Source: Carthagonibacter sp032251515
Lineage (GTDB): Bacteria; Gemmatimonadota; Gemmatimonadetes; Palauibacterales; Palauibacteraceae
Reading direction: 5' to 3'
Length of the DNA: 64,000 nt
Assembly: GCA_032251515.1 (NCBI GenBank)
Contig: JAVVDU010000010.1
Span: 6,796 to 70,795, forward strand
Shown here: in pieces, positions 17,325 to 25,730 of the stretch
Layout of the letters: each line of letters opens with the position of its first letter
Position numbering within the stretch: position 1 is the first letter of the stretch
Made by a program: the position numbers and the translations under genes
The notes under the pieces: model-generated
The model's input: only the letters and a program-made list of their open reading frames with translations
Told to the model about the DNA's origin: nothing
The model's database searches: none

Positions 17325-17858
17325 GTGAACATCCAGGATACGAAGATGCCCGTTCACGCGATCCGCGTCGAGAAGGAGTGCCTCGGCTTCGCCGCCGGGC
17401 ACTTCATCACGTACGGGGGCGGGCAGTGCGAGACGCTGCACGGCCACAACTACCGCACGGGCGTCGAGCTGACCGGCCCGCTCGATGCACACGGCCTGGT
17501 GGTGGACTTCGTGATGGTGAAGCGCGAGCTGGAGGGAATCCTCCGTCCCCTCGATCACCGCATGCTGCTGCCCACCGGCAACCCGGCCCTGTCCGTCGAG
17601 CGGCGGGACGGCTCCGTGGAGGTGCGGCACGGCGACCGGCGCTACGTGTTCCCCGAGGAGGACGTCGCGTTCCTGCCCGTGGCCAACACGACGGCGGAGC
17701 TGCTCGCCGGCTGGATCGCGGAGCGGCTCGTGGAGCGGCTGGCGGCTCACGGCGTGTCCGAGCCGGACGATCTGGTCATCGAAGTGGAGGAGTCGTTCGG
17801 GCAGAGCGCCACGGTTCGCCGCACCGGCGGGCGGCGGACAGCGCCTCCCGCCACCTGA
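17325..17858 (+). CDS. queD: 6-pyruvoyltetrahydropterin synthase / QueD-like
   Basis: About 177 codons from a GTG at 17325, chosen because GGAGGT lies 7 nt upstream; an ATG follows at 17346. A T-fold zinc enzyme that converts dihydroneopterin triphosphate to 6-carboxytetrahydropterin (queuosine or deazapurine path) or to 6-pyruvoyl-tetrahydropterin. Zinc histidines lie in FAAGHFI and LHGHNY. The VDFVMVKRELEGIL and LDHRMLLP segments are conserved, and a late VEESFGQSATV covers the last motif. An insertion (about residues 93-115, RRDGSVEVRHGDRRYVF) is longer than in E. coli QueD. No other queuosine gene is adjacent, so the exact product is open. Confidence 0.88.
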   Translation: MNIQDTKMPVHAIRVEKECLGFAAGHFITYGGGQCETLHGHNYRTGVELTGPLDAHGLVVDFVMVKRELEGILRPLDHRMLLPTGNPALSVERRDGSVEVRHGDRRYVFPEEDVAFLPVANTTAELLAGWIAERLVERLAAHGVSEPDDLVIEVEESFGQSATVRRTGGRRTAPPAT

Positions 17859-17865
17859 GGCGGCC

Positions 17866-19323
17866 GTGCGGCTGCAGCGGACGGGCCCCGGGCGTCTCGC
17901 GGTCAGGGGAGGGCCCGAGCCGTCCGAGGTGTTCCGAGGTCTCGCCGGCAGGCCGGGGGCGCTGTGGCTCGACAGTTCCCTGCCCGGTGGATCGGCGGGC
18001 CGGCGCTCGTTCATCGCGGCGGACCCGTTCGCCGTCCTGACCTGCCGGGACGGACGCTGCCATCTCGCCGGGGCGGCCGGCGCCTTCCCGGTCGAGGGGC
18101 CCCCCTTCGACGCGCTGCACCGCCTGCTCGTGCGCTGGCCGGGCGACCCGGGAGACACGTTCGCCGGCGGCGCCGCCGGCTTCCTCGGCTACGAGCTCCT
18201 GCGCGAGCTGGAGGACGTTCCGCCGGCACGAGACCGCGACCTCGACGTTCCCGACCTGGAGATCGCCTTCTACGACCTGGTGCTGGGCTGGGACCATGCG
18301 GCCGGGTCCGCCTGGATCGCCTCCACGGGGCAGCCGGAGCGGGGGGCGGCGGCGCACCGGCGCCGGGAAGAGCGGCTCGCCGCCGGAGCGGCCTGGCTGC
18401 GGGGGGAGGCTCCGTCCGGGGCGGACCCGGGGCGCCGACCCTCCCCGGATGCGCTCGCCACGCCGCCGCCCGGAGCGCCGACCGGCCGGCCGGGCCTCGC
18501 GGCGTCGTTCGACCGGCCCGGTTACGAGGCGGCGGTACGGGAGGCCATCGAGCGGATCCGGGCGGGCGACATCTTCCAGGTGAACCTCGCGCAGCGCTTC
18601 GTGGCGCCGGCCGCCCCCGACCCGCTCGCCTTCCACCTCGCGTTGCGCGAGAGGTCTCCCGCCCCGTTCGGCGCGTTCTTCCGGGGCCACGACGCGGTGG
18701 TCGTGAGCGCCTCGCCGGAGCGCTTCCTCCGCGTGGACGCGGCGGGGCGGGTGGAGGCGCGCCCCATCAAGGGCACCCGTCCCCGGGGCGACACGCCGGC
18801 CCGGGACCGGGCCCTGGCGGCCGAACTGACGGCCAGCGCCAAGGACCGGGCCGAGAACCTGATGATCGTGGACCTCGTGCGGAACGACCTGTCGCGGGTC
18901 TGCCGGCCCGGGACCGTCCGGCCGCGAAAGATCTTCCAGCTCGAGTCGTACGCGACCGTGCACCACCTCGTCTCGGTGATCGAGGGCCGCCTGCGCCCGG
19001 GCACCGGCATCGTCGACCTCCTGCGGGCCGCGTTTCCCTGCGGCTCGGTCACCGGCGCGCCGAAACCACGGGCCATGGAGATCATCTCCGAGCTGGAACC
19101 CGTCCGCCGGGGACCGGCCTACGGCGCGATGGGCTGGTTCGGTGGCCCCGGGACGGCGGACCTCTCCGTGGCGATCCGCACGGCCGTGCTGAGCGGCGGA
19201 CGGGCGACGTTCCACGTGGGCGGCGCAGTGGTGGCCGACTCGGACCCGGCCGCGGAGTACCGCGAGACGCTGGACAAGGGACGGGCCCTCGCGGCGGCCC
19301 TGGGAACGGACGAGCTGCAGTGA
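17866..19323 (+). CDS. pabB: aminodeoxychorismate synthase component I
   Basis: 485 codons from a GTG 7 nt after queD. Turns chorismate plus ammonia into 4-amino-4-deoxychorismate for p-aminobenzoate and folate. The key mark is PIKGTRPRG (300-308), with Lys where anthranilate synthase TrpE has Ala, which decides for PabB. Other chorismate-binding segments are GDIFQVNLAQRF, SASPERFL, RAENLMIVDLVRNDL, FPCGSVTGAPK and the GGAVVADSDPAAEY-like end. It overlaps pabA as GTGA. The third enzyme, the pabC lyase, is not next to it; folP is at 4349-5263. Confidence 0.95.
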   Translation: MRLQRTGPGRLAVRGGPEPSEVFRGLAGRPGALWLDSSLPGGSAGRRSFIAADPFAVLTCRDGRCHLAGAAGAFPVEGPPFDALHRLLVRWPGDPGDTFAGGAAGFLGYELLRELEDVPPARDRDLDVPDLEIAFYDLVLGWDHAAGSAWIASTGQPERGAAAHRRREERLAAGAAWLRGEAPSGADPGRRPSPDALATPPPGAPTGRPGLAASFDRPGYEAAVREAIERIRAGDIFQVNLAQRFVAPAAPDPLAFHLALRERSPAPFGAFFRGHDAVVVSASPERFLRVDAAGRVEARPIKGTRPRGDTPARDRALAAELTASAKDRAENLMIVDLVRNDLSRVCRPGTVRPRKIFQLESYATVHHLVSVIEGRLRPGTGIVDLLRAAFPCGSVTGAPKPRAMEIISELEPVRRGPAYGAMGWFGGPGTADLSVAIRTAVLSGGRATFHVGGAVVADSDPAAEYRETLDKGRALAAALGTDELQ

Positions 19324-19964
19324 TCCTCCTCATCGACAACTACGACTCGTTCGTCTACAACCTGGCGCGCTACTTCGAGGAGCTGGGCGAAGCGACCCGC
19401 GTGGTGCGCAACGACCGGATCGGGGCCGCCGAGGCGCTCGCCGCCGGCGCGACGCACCTCGTCCTGTCGCCCGGTCCGCGGACGCCGCGCGAGGCGGGAA
19501 TCTGCCTCGAGCTGGTCCGGCTGGCGCGGGACGTCCCCACCCTCGGCGTCTGCCTCGGGCACCAGTGCCTGGGGGCCGCGTTCGGCGCCCGCGTCGTGCG
19601 GGGTCCGCCCGTGCACGGGAAGTGCAGCCGCATCCGGCACGACGGGACGGACCTGTTCACCGGCCTGCCCTCTCCCCTGTCCGTCGTCCGCTACCACTCG
19701 CTCGTGGTGGACCCGGGCTCGCTGGGCCCGGACCTCGTGCCCCTGGCCTGGACGGAGGGCGGCATCCTCATGGCGCTGCGCCACCGGAGGCGTCCCGCGT
19801 GGGGCGTCCAGTTCCATCCCGAGGCCGTCCTCACCGAGGCCGGCCACGCGCTGCTGGCGAACTTTCTCGCGCTGGGACGCGGCCGGGCGCCGGGCGGTCG
19901 CGCGGCCGCCCTCCCCGCGCCCGAGGTGGCACCGGGATCCGTGGAGGCCCCGGCGGCGGAGTGA
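19320..19964 (+). CDS. pabA: aminodeoxychorismate/anthranilate synthase component II (glutamine amidotransferase)
   Basis: 214 codons from a GTG at 19320 that overlaps the pabB stop (GTGA). A class I glutamine amidotransferase that supplies ammonia to PabB. It begins ILLIDNYDSFVYNLARYF. The Cys nucleophile is in GVCLGHQCLG, and the His-Glu pair is in QFHPEAVLTEAGH. The SPGPRTPREAG loop is normal. The last 30 residues form an Ala/Pro-rich tail not found in short family members. Pairing with pabB makes the folate role more likely, but such subunits can serve tryptophan synthesis too. Confidence 0.94.
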   Translation: MILLIDNYDSFVYNLARYFEELGEATRVVRNDRIGAAEALAAGATHLVLSPGPRTPREAGICLELVRLARDVPTLGVCLGHQCLGAAFGARVVRGPPVHGKCSRIRHDGTDLFTGLPSPLSVVRYHSLVVDPGSLGPDLVPLAWTEGGILMALRHRRRPAWGVQFHPEAVLTEAGHALLANFLALGRGRAPGGRAAALPAPEVAPGSVEAPAAE

Positions 19965-20007
19965 GCCGGAGGGCCGGCGGCGGGGGGCGATGACGGGCCA
20001 CGCCTCC

Positions 20008-21561
20008 TCACCCGCCGACGACGGGCGCGCCCCCGCGGAAGTGCAGCGCCTCCGCCACGTGTCCGGCCTCGACGCGGCCGGATCCGGCGAGGTCGGCCAC
20101 CGTCCGCGCGACGCGCAGGACCCGGTGCTGCGCGCGGCCGCCGAGCGGCAGCCGCTCCGCCGCCTCGCCGAGCAGGGCCTCGGCCCCGGCGGTGAGCCGG
20201 CACGCCTCGGCCAGTGCCGGTCCCGGGAGCTCGGCGTTGCACAGGGCGGCGCACGCCCCGGCCGAGGAGAGACGGGCCGCCCGGCGGCGCGCTCGCTCCC
20301 GGGCGTTCCGGACCCGGTCGCGCACGGCGGCCGTCCGCTCGCCCCCGTCCGCGCCGGGACGCATGTCGCGCCACGGCACGGCCGGCACCTCGAGCCGCAG
20401 GTCGAACCGGTCCAGCAGGGGGCCGCTGATCCGGCCCACGTAGCGGCGCACCGCTCCCTCGTCGCAGACGCAGCGACCCGTGCCGGAGGTGCGATAGCCG
20501 CAGGGACAGGGATTCATCGCGGCCACGAGCTGGAAGCGGGCCGGGAACGAGGCCACGGTGCGGGCCCGCACGATCCGGACGCATCCTTGCTCCAGCGGTG
20601 CCCGCAGCCCCTCGAGCACCGATGCGCGGAACGCCTGGAGCTCGTCCAGGAACAGCACCCCCCGGTGCGCGAGGGACACTTCGCCCGGCGCGGGCGAGCT
20701 GCCCCCGCCGAGCAGCCCGGCGGCCGTCACGGTGTGGTGCGGGGCCCGGAACGGTCGCGCCACGCGCGCCGCCTCTCCGGCGGCCGCTCCGGACGCGATC
20801 CCGTGCACCATCATCGTCTCCACCGCCTCGGCGGCCGTGAGCGGCGGGAGAAGCCCGGGCAACCGGTTCGCGAGCATGGTCTTGCCCGCCCCCGGCTCGC
20901 CGCTCAGCAACAGATGGTGCCCACCGGCCGCGGCGATCTCGAGGGCCCGCCGGGCGGCGGACTGGCCTCGCACGTCGGACAGGTCCGGGTGGTTGGTCGC
21001 GGGAGCGGGCGGCGGCGCGCGGGGCGGGCGGGCGAGCGGCGCCCCCTCCTCCAGCCACGACAGTACCGCACCGAGGTCGGACGCCCCGAAGATGCGCAAC
21101 CGCCCTTCGTGCAGCCCGGCGAGCTCGGACAGCCCGGCGCGCGGTACCACGAGCGTGTCGATCCCCGCATCCCCGGCGGCGTGCAGGGCGAAGGCGAGCA
21201 CGCCCCGGACCGGCCGGACAACGCCGCTGAGGCCCAGTTCGCCCACGAGGGCCGTCCGCGCCAGGCGGCGGTCCACGTCGGCTCCCCGCCGCGCCAGGAT
21301 CGCCGCCGCGATCGGGAGGTCGAACGCCGCGCCGTCCTTGGGGAGATCCGCGGGCGCCAGGTTCACGGTGACCCGCAGGCCCGGGATCCGCCGCCCGAGC
21401 GCCGCGGCGGCGGCACGGACCCTCTCGGCCGTCGCCCGCGCGGAGGCGGCCGGGAGCCCGCTCGCGTGAATCCCGGGCGTGCCCCTGCGGACCGCCACTT
21501 CGATCCGCACGGGCACGGGCCGGATCCCACTCAGTCCATAGGCGGCGGCGACCCTGTACAC
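20008..21561 (-). CDS. comM: YifB/ComM family Mg-chelatase-like AAA+ ATPase
   Basis: 517 codons from a GTG at 21561. In naturally transformable species ComM is a helicase that extends branch migration of incoming DNA; the family is also found in non-competent bacteria. The N-terminal ChlI-like domain (residues 1-165) has VRRGTPGIHASGLP and VNLAPADLPKDGAAFDLPIA. The AAA+ part has Walker A GEPGAGKT (221-228), VLFLDEL, and the Cys-rich MNPCPCGY and CVCD segments. The usual DELPEF is DELQAF here. Its end faces the pabA end across 43 nt. Confidence 0.92.
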   Translation of the reverse strand: MYRVAAAYGLSGIRPVPVRIEVAVRRGTPGIHASGLPAASARATAERVRAAAAALGRRIPGLRVTVNLAPADLPKDGAAFDLPIAAAILARRGADVDRRLARTALVGELGLSGVVRPVRGVLAFALHAAGDAGIDTLVVPRAGLSELAGLHEGRLRIFGASDLGAVLSWLEEGAPLARPPRAPPPAPATNHPDLSDVRGQSAARRALEIAAAGGHHLLLSGEPGAGKTMLANRLPGLLPPLTAAEAVETMMVHGIASGAAAGEAARVARPFRAPHHTVTAAGLLGGGSSPAPGEVSLAHRGVLFLDELQAFRASVLEGLRAPLEQGCVRIVRARTVASFPARFQLVAAMNPCPCGYRTSGTGRCVCDEGAVRRYVGRISGPLLDRFDLRLEVPAVPWRDMRPGADGGERTAAVRDRVRNARERARRRAARLSSAGACAALCNAELPGPALAEACRLTAGAEALLGEAAERLPLGGRAQHRVLRVARTVADLAGSGRVEAGHVAEALHFRGGAPVVGG

Positions 21562-21594
21562 GCCCGAACGATGGGGCGTCGGATCATCGCGCGG

Positions 21595-22104
21595 TCATCG
21601 CTCCGGCGAGGGATGCTCCGTCTCGGGGTCCGCTCCGCTCCGCAGGGCGGTCCAGGCCCGGGGGTGCGCCCGGACCAGGAGCCCGCCCATCGCGACGCCC
21701 GCCAGGATGTTCGCGGCGGCGACGAGCCCCCAGCCCGGCACGCGGGCACCGCTCGCCTCGAGGGCGGTGAAACCCGCCAGGGAGAGGAAGAAGCCGGCCA
21801 GGCCGGCGTACAGCACGACGATCGCGAACGAGGGGTGTCTCTCCGCCTGCAGCACGAGCCACGCCGCGGCCGTACCGATCGCCAGGAAGGCGAGCAGGTG
21901 GAGTCCGTTCACCGCGAACACGGCGCCGGCGGTCCCGCCGCGGGCCCCCGTGCCGGCGAGCCCGGATCCGAGGTCGATCGCGGCGGCGAAGAAGGAACGG
22001 CCGGCCAGCAGGCTGGCCACCCCGAAGAACAGGACGATGGCGAGATAGCCCGCGAGGCCCGCGGTGAGGCCCTCCACGAGCACGAGTCGACGCCGTGGCT
22101 GCAT
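21595..22104 (-). CDS. small membrane protein of unknown function
   Basis: 169 codons. Four predicted membrane segments: about residues 13-34 (AGLAGYLAIVLFFGVASLLAG), 60-87 (VFAVNGLHLLAFLAIGTAAAWLVL), 92-113 and 123-143. The N-terminus is basic and the C-terminal tail is cytoplasmic and charged (RSGADPETEHPSPER). I do not recognise a family. It lies 33 nt upstream of comM on the same strand and is divergent from the DMT transporter, with a 12-bp palindrome (22121-22132) in the shared gap. Confidence 0.65.
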   Translation of the reverse strand: MQPRRRLVLVEGLTAGLAGYLAIVLFFGVASLLAGRSFFAAAIDLGSGLAGTGARGGTAGAVFAVNGLHLLAFLAIGTAAAWLVLQAERHPSFAIVVLYAGLAGFFLSLAGFTALEASGARVPGWGLVAAANILAGVAMGGLLVRAHPRAWTALRSGADPETEHPSPER

Positions 22105-22120
22105 CGGACCCTCCCTGCTG

Positions 22121-22132
22121 GAGACCGGTCTC
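22121..22132. repeat. perfect 12-bp palindrome in a divergent intergenic region
   Basis: GAGACCGGTCTC reads the same on both strands. It lies 17 bp upstream of the minus-strand membrane protein gene and 143 bp upstream of the DMT transporter start. A perfect dyad in a divergent gap fits an operator for a dimeric regulator, but a chance palindrome cannot be excluded at this GC. Confidence 0.35.
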
Positions 22133-22275
22133 GCGTCCGCTCATGGACCGTCTTGAAATCTGTCGGATCTCAGGTTCCGCGGCTACACTTGCCCGGTCCG
22201 GTCGGCACGCCCGCCCCTTCGCGGCCCGGGCTTCTGCGCGGGCCGGCCCGCTGCGCCGGCAGAGAGGAGACCGTC

Positions 22276-23232
22276 CTGGCGAACCCAGCACACGCCCATC
22301 CCGCCGCGTCCGCGGCGCGACCGACGACGGCCGCCGCCGGTTACGCCGCCGCCGTCGCCGCCGGAGCGCTGTGGGGTACGACCGGACCGCTGAGCACGGC
22401 TCTCTACGCGACGGGCGCCGAGCTCACATCCGTCGGCTTCTGGCGCATCGCCGTGGCCGCCGCCGGTCTCGCCGCGCTGGCGGTCGTGCGCCCGGCACTG
22501 CGGCGCGTGGACCGCACGGCGCTCCTCCTGGTCGGGGGGCTCGGCGGAGCGCTCGTGGCCCTGTTCGAGATCGCCTACCAGTTCGGCATCGCGGGCACAG
22601 GGGTGGCGGGCGCCGCGGCCCTGCTGTACACGGCGCCCGTGCTCGTGGCCCTCCTCGCCGGTCCGCTGCTCGGTGAGCAGGTCACCGCCCGGCGCCTTCT
22701 CCTGGCCGTCGCCGTGATGGCCGGAGCGGCCCTCACCGTGCTCGGCGGAACGGGCGTGGAAGAGGTCTTCCCGGACCGCGTGCGGGGACTGGTGGCGGGC
22801 GTGATCGGCGGACTTCTGGCCGCCCTCGCGTACGCCGGCACGACGCTGGTGGCCCGGTTCGCGGTGCCCCGCTACGGGGCGCTCCGCGTCCTCGCGCTCG
22901 AGATGATGGGAGGGACGCTCCTTCTGGCGGTGATCCTGCCGCTGGCGGGTCGGCCGCCCGCCCTGCCGGGCGGTCCCGGGGCCTGGCTGTACGTGCTGCT
23001 CCTCGCCCTCGGCGCGGTGCTGGGGGCGAACGCGCTCTTCTTCGCCGCCCTGAAGCGGATCGCGGCAGCCCCGGCTTCCGTGGCGGCCACCGTCGAGCCG
23101 GTCGTCGCGGCGGGACTGGGCGTCGTGCTGCTGGGACAGGTCCTCGCCCCGGCCGGGTGGCTCGGCCTGTCGCTCGTGGTGGCCGCCGTGGCGACGGGCT
23201 ACCTGCTCGAAGCGCGCGCCGGCGCCGGATGA
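22276..23232 (+). CDS. EamA/DMT superfamily transporter
   Basis: About 318 codons. Ten hydrophobic segments in two EamA repeats: the first begins AAVAAGALWGTTGPLSTALY and the second LVAGVIGGLLAALAYAGTTLVARF. It closes with the EP motif (TVEPVVAAGLGVVLLG) typical of drug/metabolite exporters. Substrate unknown. No ATG or GTG is suitably placed. The best start is CTG at 22276, with AGAGGAG six bases upstream; a TTG about 28 codons earlier is less likely. Divergent from the small membrane protein. Confidence 0.88.
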   Translation: MANPAHAHPAASAARPTTAAAGYAAAVAAGALWGTTGPLSTALYATGAELTSVGFWRIAVAAAGLAALAVVRPALRRVDRTALLLVGGLGGALVALFEIAYQFGIAGTGVAGAAALLYTAPVLVALLAGPLLGEQVTARRLLLAVAVMAGAALTVLGGTGVEEVFPDRVRGLVAGVIGGLLAALAYAGTTLVARFAVPRYGALRVLALEMMGGTLLLAVILPLAGRPPALPGGPGAWLYVLLLALGAVLGANALFFAALKRIAAAPASVAATVEPVVAAGLGVVLLGQVLAPAGWLGLSLVVAAVATGYLLEARAGAG

Positions 23233-23339
23233 GCGACGGACCGTCCGCACCGCGAGGGACGCGCCGCATCCCGGGGAGATGCGTCGCGTCCTGGAGAAGT
23301 CCCCGTGGCCCGGGGCGTTTCGCGGCGCGGCGGATCCGC

Positions 23340-23345
23340 TAGATT
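23340..23345 (+). promoter_or_regulatory. -10 element placed for a leaderless creatininase-like mRNA
   Basis: TAGATT ends 6 bp before the GTG start at 23352, so the transcript would begin at or next to the start codon. No ribosome-binding sequence lies between. The -35 region is poor (TTTCGC 16 bp upstream). The same arrangement is seen at dnaX (41175-41180). Confidence 0.45.
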
Positions 23346-23351
23346 CTCCCG

Positions 23352-24050
23352 GTGAACCGGAACGAGCCAGCCGCCCCGACCCGCCTGGAGCGCCTCGCGT
23401 GGCCGGCCGTGGTGGAGCACCTGCGCAGCTCGCCGCGGCTCCTGATGGCCGTGGGAAGCTGCGTTCAGCACGGGCCGCACCTTCCACTCGGCACGGACAC
23501 GCTGATCGCCGAGCGGCTGGCGGAGGACGTTGCGGCGCGAACGGGCCTCCTGCTCGCGCCGACGTTCTCGTTCGGCGTCACGTCGCGGCGCGACCGGGAG
23601 TTCGCCGGCACGGCGGCGCTGGATCGAAAGACGCTGCACCGGGTGCTGAACGAGTTCGTGGAGTCGTGGGAGCGGCACGGCCTGCAGGAGATCGTGTTCC
23701 TGACCGCGAACGGCCATCCGCGGCACATCCAGGCCCTCGCGATGGTCGTCGCCGAGCGGGTCCGCGTCCGCTCCATCGACCTGCACGCGTTCGACCTGCG
23801 GCAGTTCCTGAGCGGCGCCTCGCGTCCGGACCACGGGGGCGAACTCGAGACCTCGCTGATGCTGCATCTCGCGCCGGATCTCGTCCGCTGCGAAGCGATC
23901 CCCGCGGCGGACGAACCGGAACAGGGCGCCGCGAGGCGCCGGCCCGGTCCGCTGGGGGCCGGGGGACGTCCGTGGCTGGCCAGTGCCGAGAAAGGACGCC
24001 GGATTCATGCGCATCTCGTCGAGACCATCACCCGGCGCCTCGCCGGTTGA
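23352..24050 (+). CDS. creatininase family protein with altered metal site
   Basis: 232 codons from a GTG. Creatininase-fold amidohydrolases bind two metals; members act on creatinine, on formamides in flavin or F420 pathways, or in peptide maturation. The family block is clear at residues 34-49 (VGSCVQHGPHLPLGTD), but the usual Glu-Gln-His-Gly is Val-Gln-His-Gly, so the first metal-binding Glu is missing (V38). Later NGHPRH replaces the common NGHGGN, while DHGGELETSLML keeps the C-terminal Glu. It may be inactive, use one metal or have a different substrate. The start is probably leaderless. It overlaps the next gene. Confidence 0.85.
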   Translation: MNRNEPAAPTRLERLAWPAVVEHLRSSPRLLMAVGSCVQHGPHLPLGTDTLIAERLAEDVAARTGLLLAPTFSFGVTSRRDREFAGTAALDRKTLHRVLNEFVESWERHGLQEIVFLTANGHPRHIQALAMVVAERVRVRSIDLHAFDLRQFLSGASRPDHGGELETSLMLHLAPDLVRCEAIPAADEPEQGAARRRPGPLGAGGRPWLASAEKGRRIHAHLVETITRRLAG

Positions 24051-24816
24051 CGCCGGGCCGCGGCGAGCGCTGCGCCCCGGTCTCCACCCGGGGCGTTTCT
24101 CGCTGCTCGCGGCGCTCCTCGCCGGCGCGCTGCCCGGGCCCCTCGGCGCCCAGTCGGGCGAGACGCTCGACCAGGGGCGGTTCGAGATCCGGATCGACGG
24201 GGCCGTGCGCGGACAGGAGAGCTTCGCGATCCGCCGCCAGGGCGCCGGCATCATGGCCGTGGGACGCCTGAGCCGCGAAGGAGCGGGCGCGTGGATCGGC
24301 TCGGCGGAGGTCGGCCTGCGAACCGACGGGCCGGGCGGACCGCTGCGCTACGAGTACCGCTCGCTCCAGCGTCCCGTGACGCGCATCATCGCGACCCGGA
24401 CCGGGCGCCGGATCCGGATCACCACGAACGACCCGGAGGGCGAGCGGATGACGGAGCTCGCCCCCGACCCCGGCCTCGTCCTCCTGCAGCCCGGGGTCGC
24501 TCACCAGTACTGGTTTCTCGTGTACCGTCTTCGCTCGTCGTCCGGTGACGCCCTGTCGACGCTGGATCCGCGCGCCGCACGCACGGGGCCCGTCCAGCTC
24601 CTGGACCGGCAGGACGTGGCGCTGGAAGGCCCGGACGGCGAGGTCCGACAGGCGGTCCTGTCCGAGGTGCGGGTCGACGGCACGCTGCACCGCGTGTGGA
24701 CGGATGCGGCCACGGACATCCTGCTCCGCGTCGAGATCCCGGAGCGGCGCTGGACCGCCGTGCGCCTGCCGGATCGATCCGAAGCCGAGTCCCTGTCCCC
24801 CGAGGAGGCACCATGA
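24007..24816 (+). CDS. secreted protein of unknown function
   Basis: About 269 codons from ATG 24007. A hydrophobic signal segment (FSLLAALLAGALPGPLGA) ends in a likely cleavage site before QSGETL. With the ATG the n-region is long (about 33 residues) and overlaps the previous gene by 44 nt. A CTG at 24070 would give a compact signal peptide without overlap. The mature part looks beta-rich (FEIRIDGAVRGQESFAI, LRYEYRSLQRPV, VRVDGTLHRVWTD), resembling outer-membrane-associated DUF3108-like proteins in outline only. It overlaps the Yip1-like gene as ATGA, so they are coupled. Confidence 0.72.
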   Translation: MRISSRPSPGASPVDAGPRRALRPGLHPGRFSLLAALLAGALPGPLGAQSGETLDQGRFEIRIDGAVRGQESFAIRRQGAGIMAVGRLSREGAGAWIGSAEVGLRTDGPGGPLRYEYRSLQRPVTRIIATRTGRRIRITTNDPEGERMTELAPDPGLVLLQPGVAHQYWFLVYRLRSSSGDALSTLDPRAARTGPVQLLDRQDVALEGPDGEVRQAVLSEVRVDGTLHRVWTDAATDILLRVEIPERRWTAVRLPDRSEAESLSPEEAP

Positions 24817-25529
24817 CGGAGACGACGTCCGAGTCGAGCGCATCGCCCGTGGTGGAAGCGCCGCCGCTTCCGGCACTGCCGGTCCGCCTCGTCCAGGTGT
24901 TCACGTCGCCGGCCCGGCTGTTCGACGCCCTGGCCGCCACCCCGCGCTGGGTCGGCGCCCTGGTGACCGTGGTCGCGCTCGGCCTCGTGGTCCAGGCGCT
25001 GATCCCGGCCGACATGCTGCGAGAGCTCATGATGGCCGGCCTCCCCCGGGACGCCACGCCGGAGCAGATCGCTGCGGCCGAGCGGGGCGTGGAGATCGGG
25101 ATGAACGTGCGCTGGGTCGGCACCGTCCTCTTCCCGCCCCTGCTGGTGCTGCTCGCGGCAGGCTACGTGCTCCTGGTCTGGAATACGCTCCTGGGGGGAG
25201 ACGCCGGGTTCCGCCCGATCTTCGCCAGCGCCTCGCACGCCTACGTGATCTGGGCGTTCGGCGGTCTCCTCACGCTGCCGCTCGTGCTGGCGAGCGGCGA
25301 CCCCAGAACGGCCTTCGCACTCCACCTCCTGGTGCCGTTCCTCGAGCCCGACGGCTACGCCTTCCGGTTCCTGCGGGGGCTGAACGTGTTCGGACTGTGG
25401 ACGATGATCGTGCTCGGGGTGGCGGTCAGCCGATTGTACCCGCGCCGGTCGGCCGGGGGAGCGGCCGCGGTGCTCGTCCTCACCTACGTCCTGCTGAAGG
25501 CCGTGGGCGCGATCCTGGCCCCGGCGTGA
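24813..25529 (+). CDS. Yip1 family multi-pass membrane protein
   Basis: 238 codons from an ATG with GAGGAGG upstream that overlaps the preceding stop. A soluble N-terminus with LVQVFTSPARLFDALAATPRW is followed by about five membrane segments, the arrangement of bacterial Yip1/YIF1-domain proteins (Pfam Yip1). Function is unknown in bacteria. Segments are about residues 43-62, 105-127, 140-165, 175-195 and 205-232. It is coupled to the secreted unknown and followed by a GC hairpin at 25538-25566. Confidence 0.78.
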   Translation: MTETTSESSASPVVEAPPLPALPVRLVQVFTSPARLFDALAATPRWVGALVTVVALGLVVQALIPADMLRELMMAGLPRDATPEQIAAAERGVEIGMNVRWVGTVLFPPLLVLLAAGYVLLVWNTLLGGDAGFRPIFASASHAYVIWAFGGLLTLPLVLASGDPRTAFALHLLVPFLEPDGYAFRFLRGLNVFGLWTMIVLGVAVSRLYPRRSAGGAAAVLVLTYVLLKAVGAILAPA

Positions 25530-25537
25530 CCGGGTGA

Positions 25538-25566
25538 GACGCCGCGTCCGGCCCGCGCGCGGCGTC
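25538..25566 (+). terminator. hairpin after the Yip1-like gene, no T-tract
   Basis: GACGCCGCG (25538-25546) and CGCGGCGTC (25558-25566) form a perfect 9-bp stem with an 11-nt loop, 9 nt past the stop. No T-run follows. The rest of the gap to 25730 shows no convincing promoter or other element. Confidence 0.35.
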
Positions 25567-25730
25567 CCGCCCGGCGGCTTAACGAAACGGGCCCGGTGCG
25601 TGTTCTCCAGCGGGCGGATGCGCGACGCGCCGGACCGGCGATACCGCACCGGCGAAACCGCCGTTGGTCCCCTCCCGTACGTCGACCGGGACCATGAATC
25701 TCCAGGCGAAACGGAACGAGCGATCGAACG

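Noticed and set aside
22148..22194. TTGAAA ... TACACT as promoter of the DMT transporter
   Set aside because: The spacer is about 25 bp, too long for a sigma-70 promoter.
19990..22275. Very long open frame on the plus strand through comM
   Set aside because: It is antisense to comM, is Arg/Gly/Pro-rich without domain signals, and is open only because stop codons are rare at this GC. Only its end (the DMT transporter) is real.
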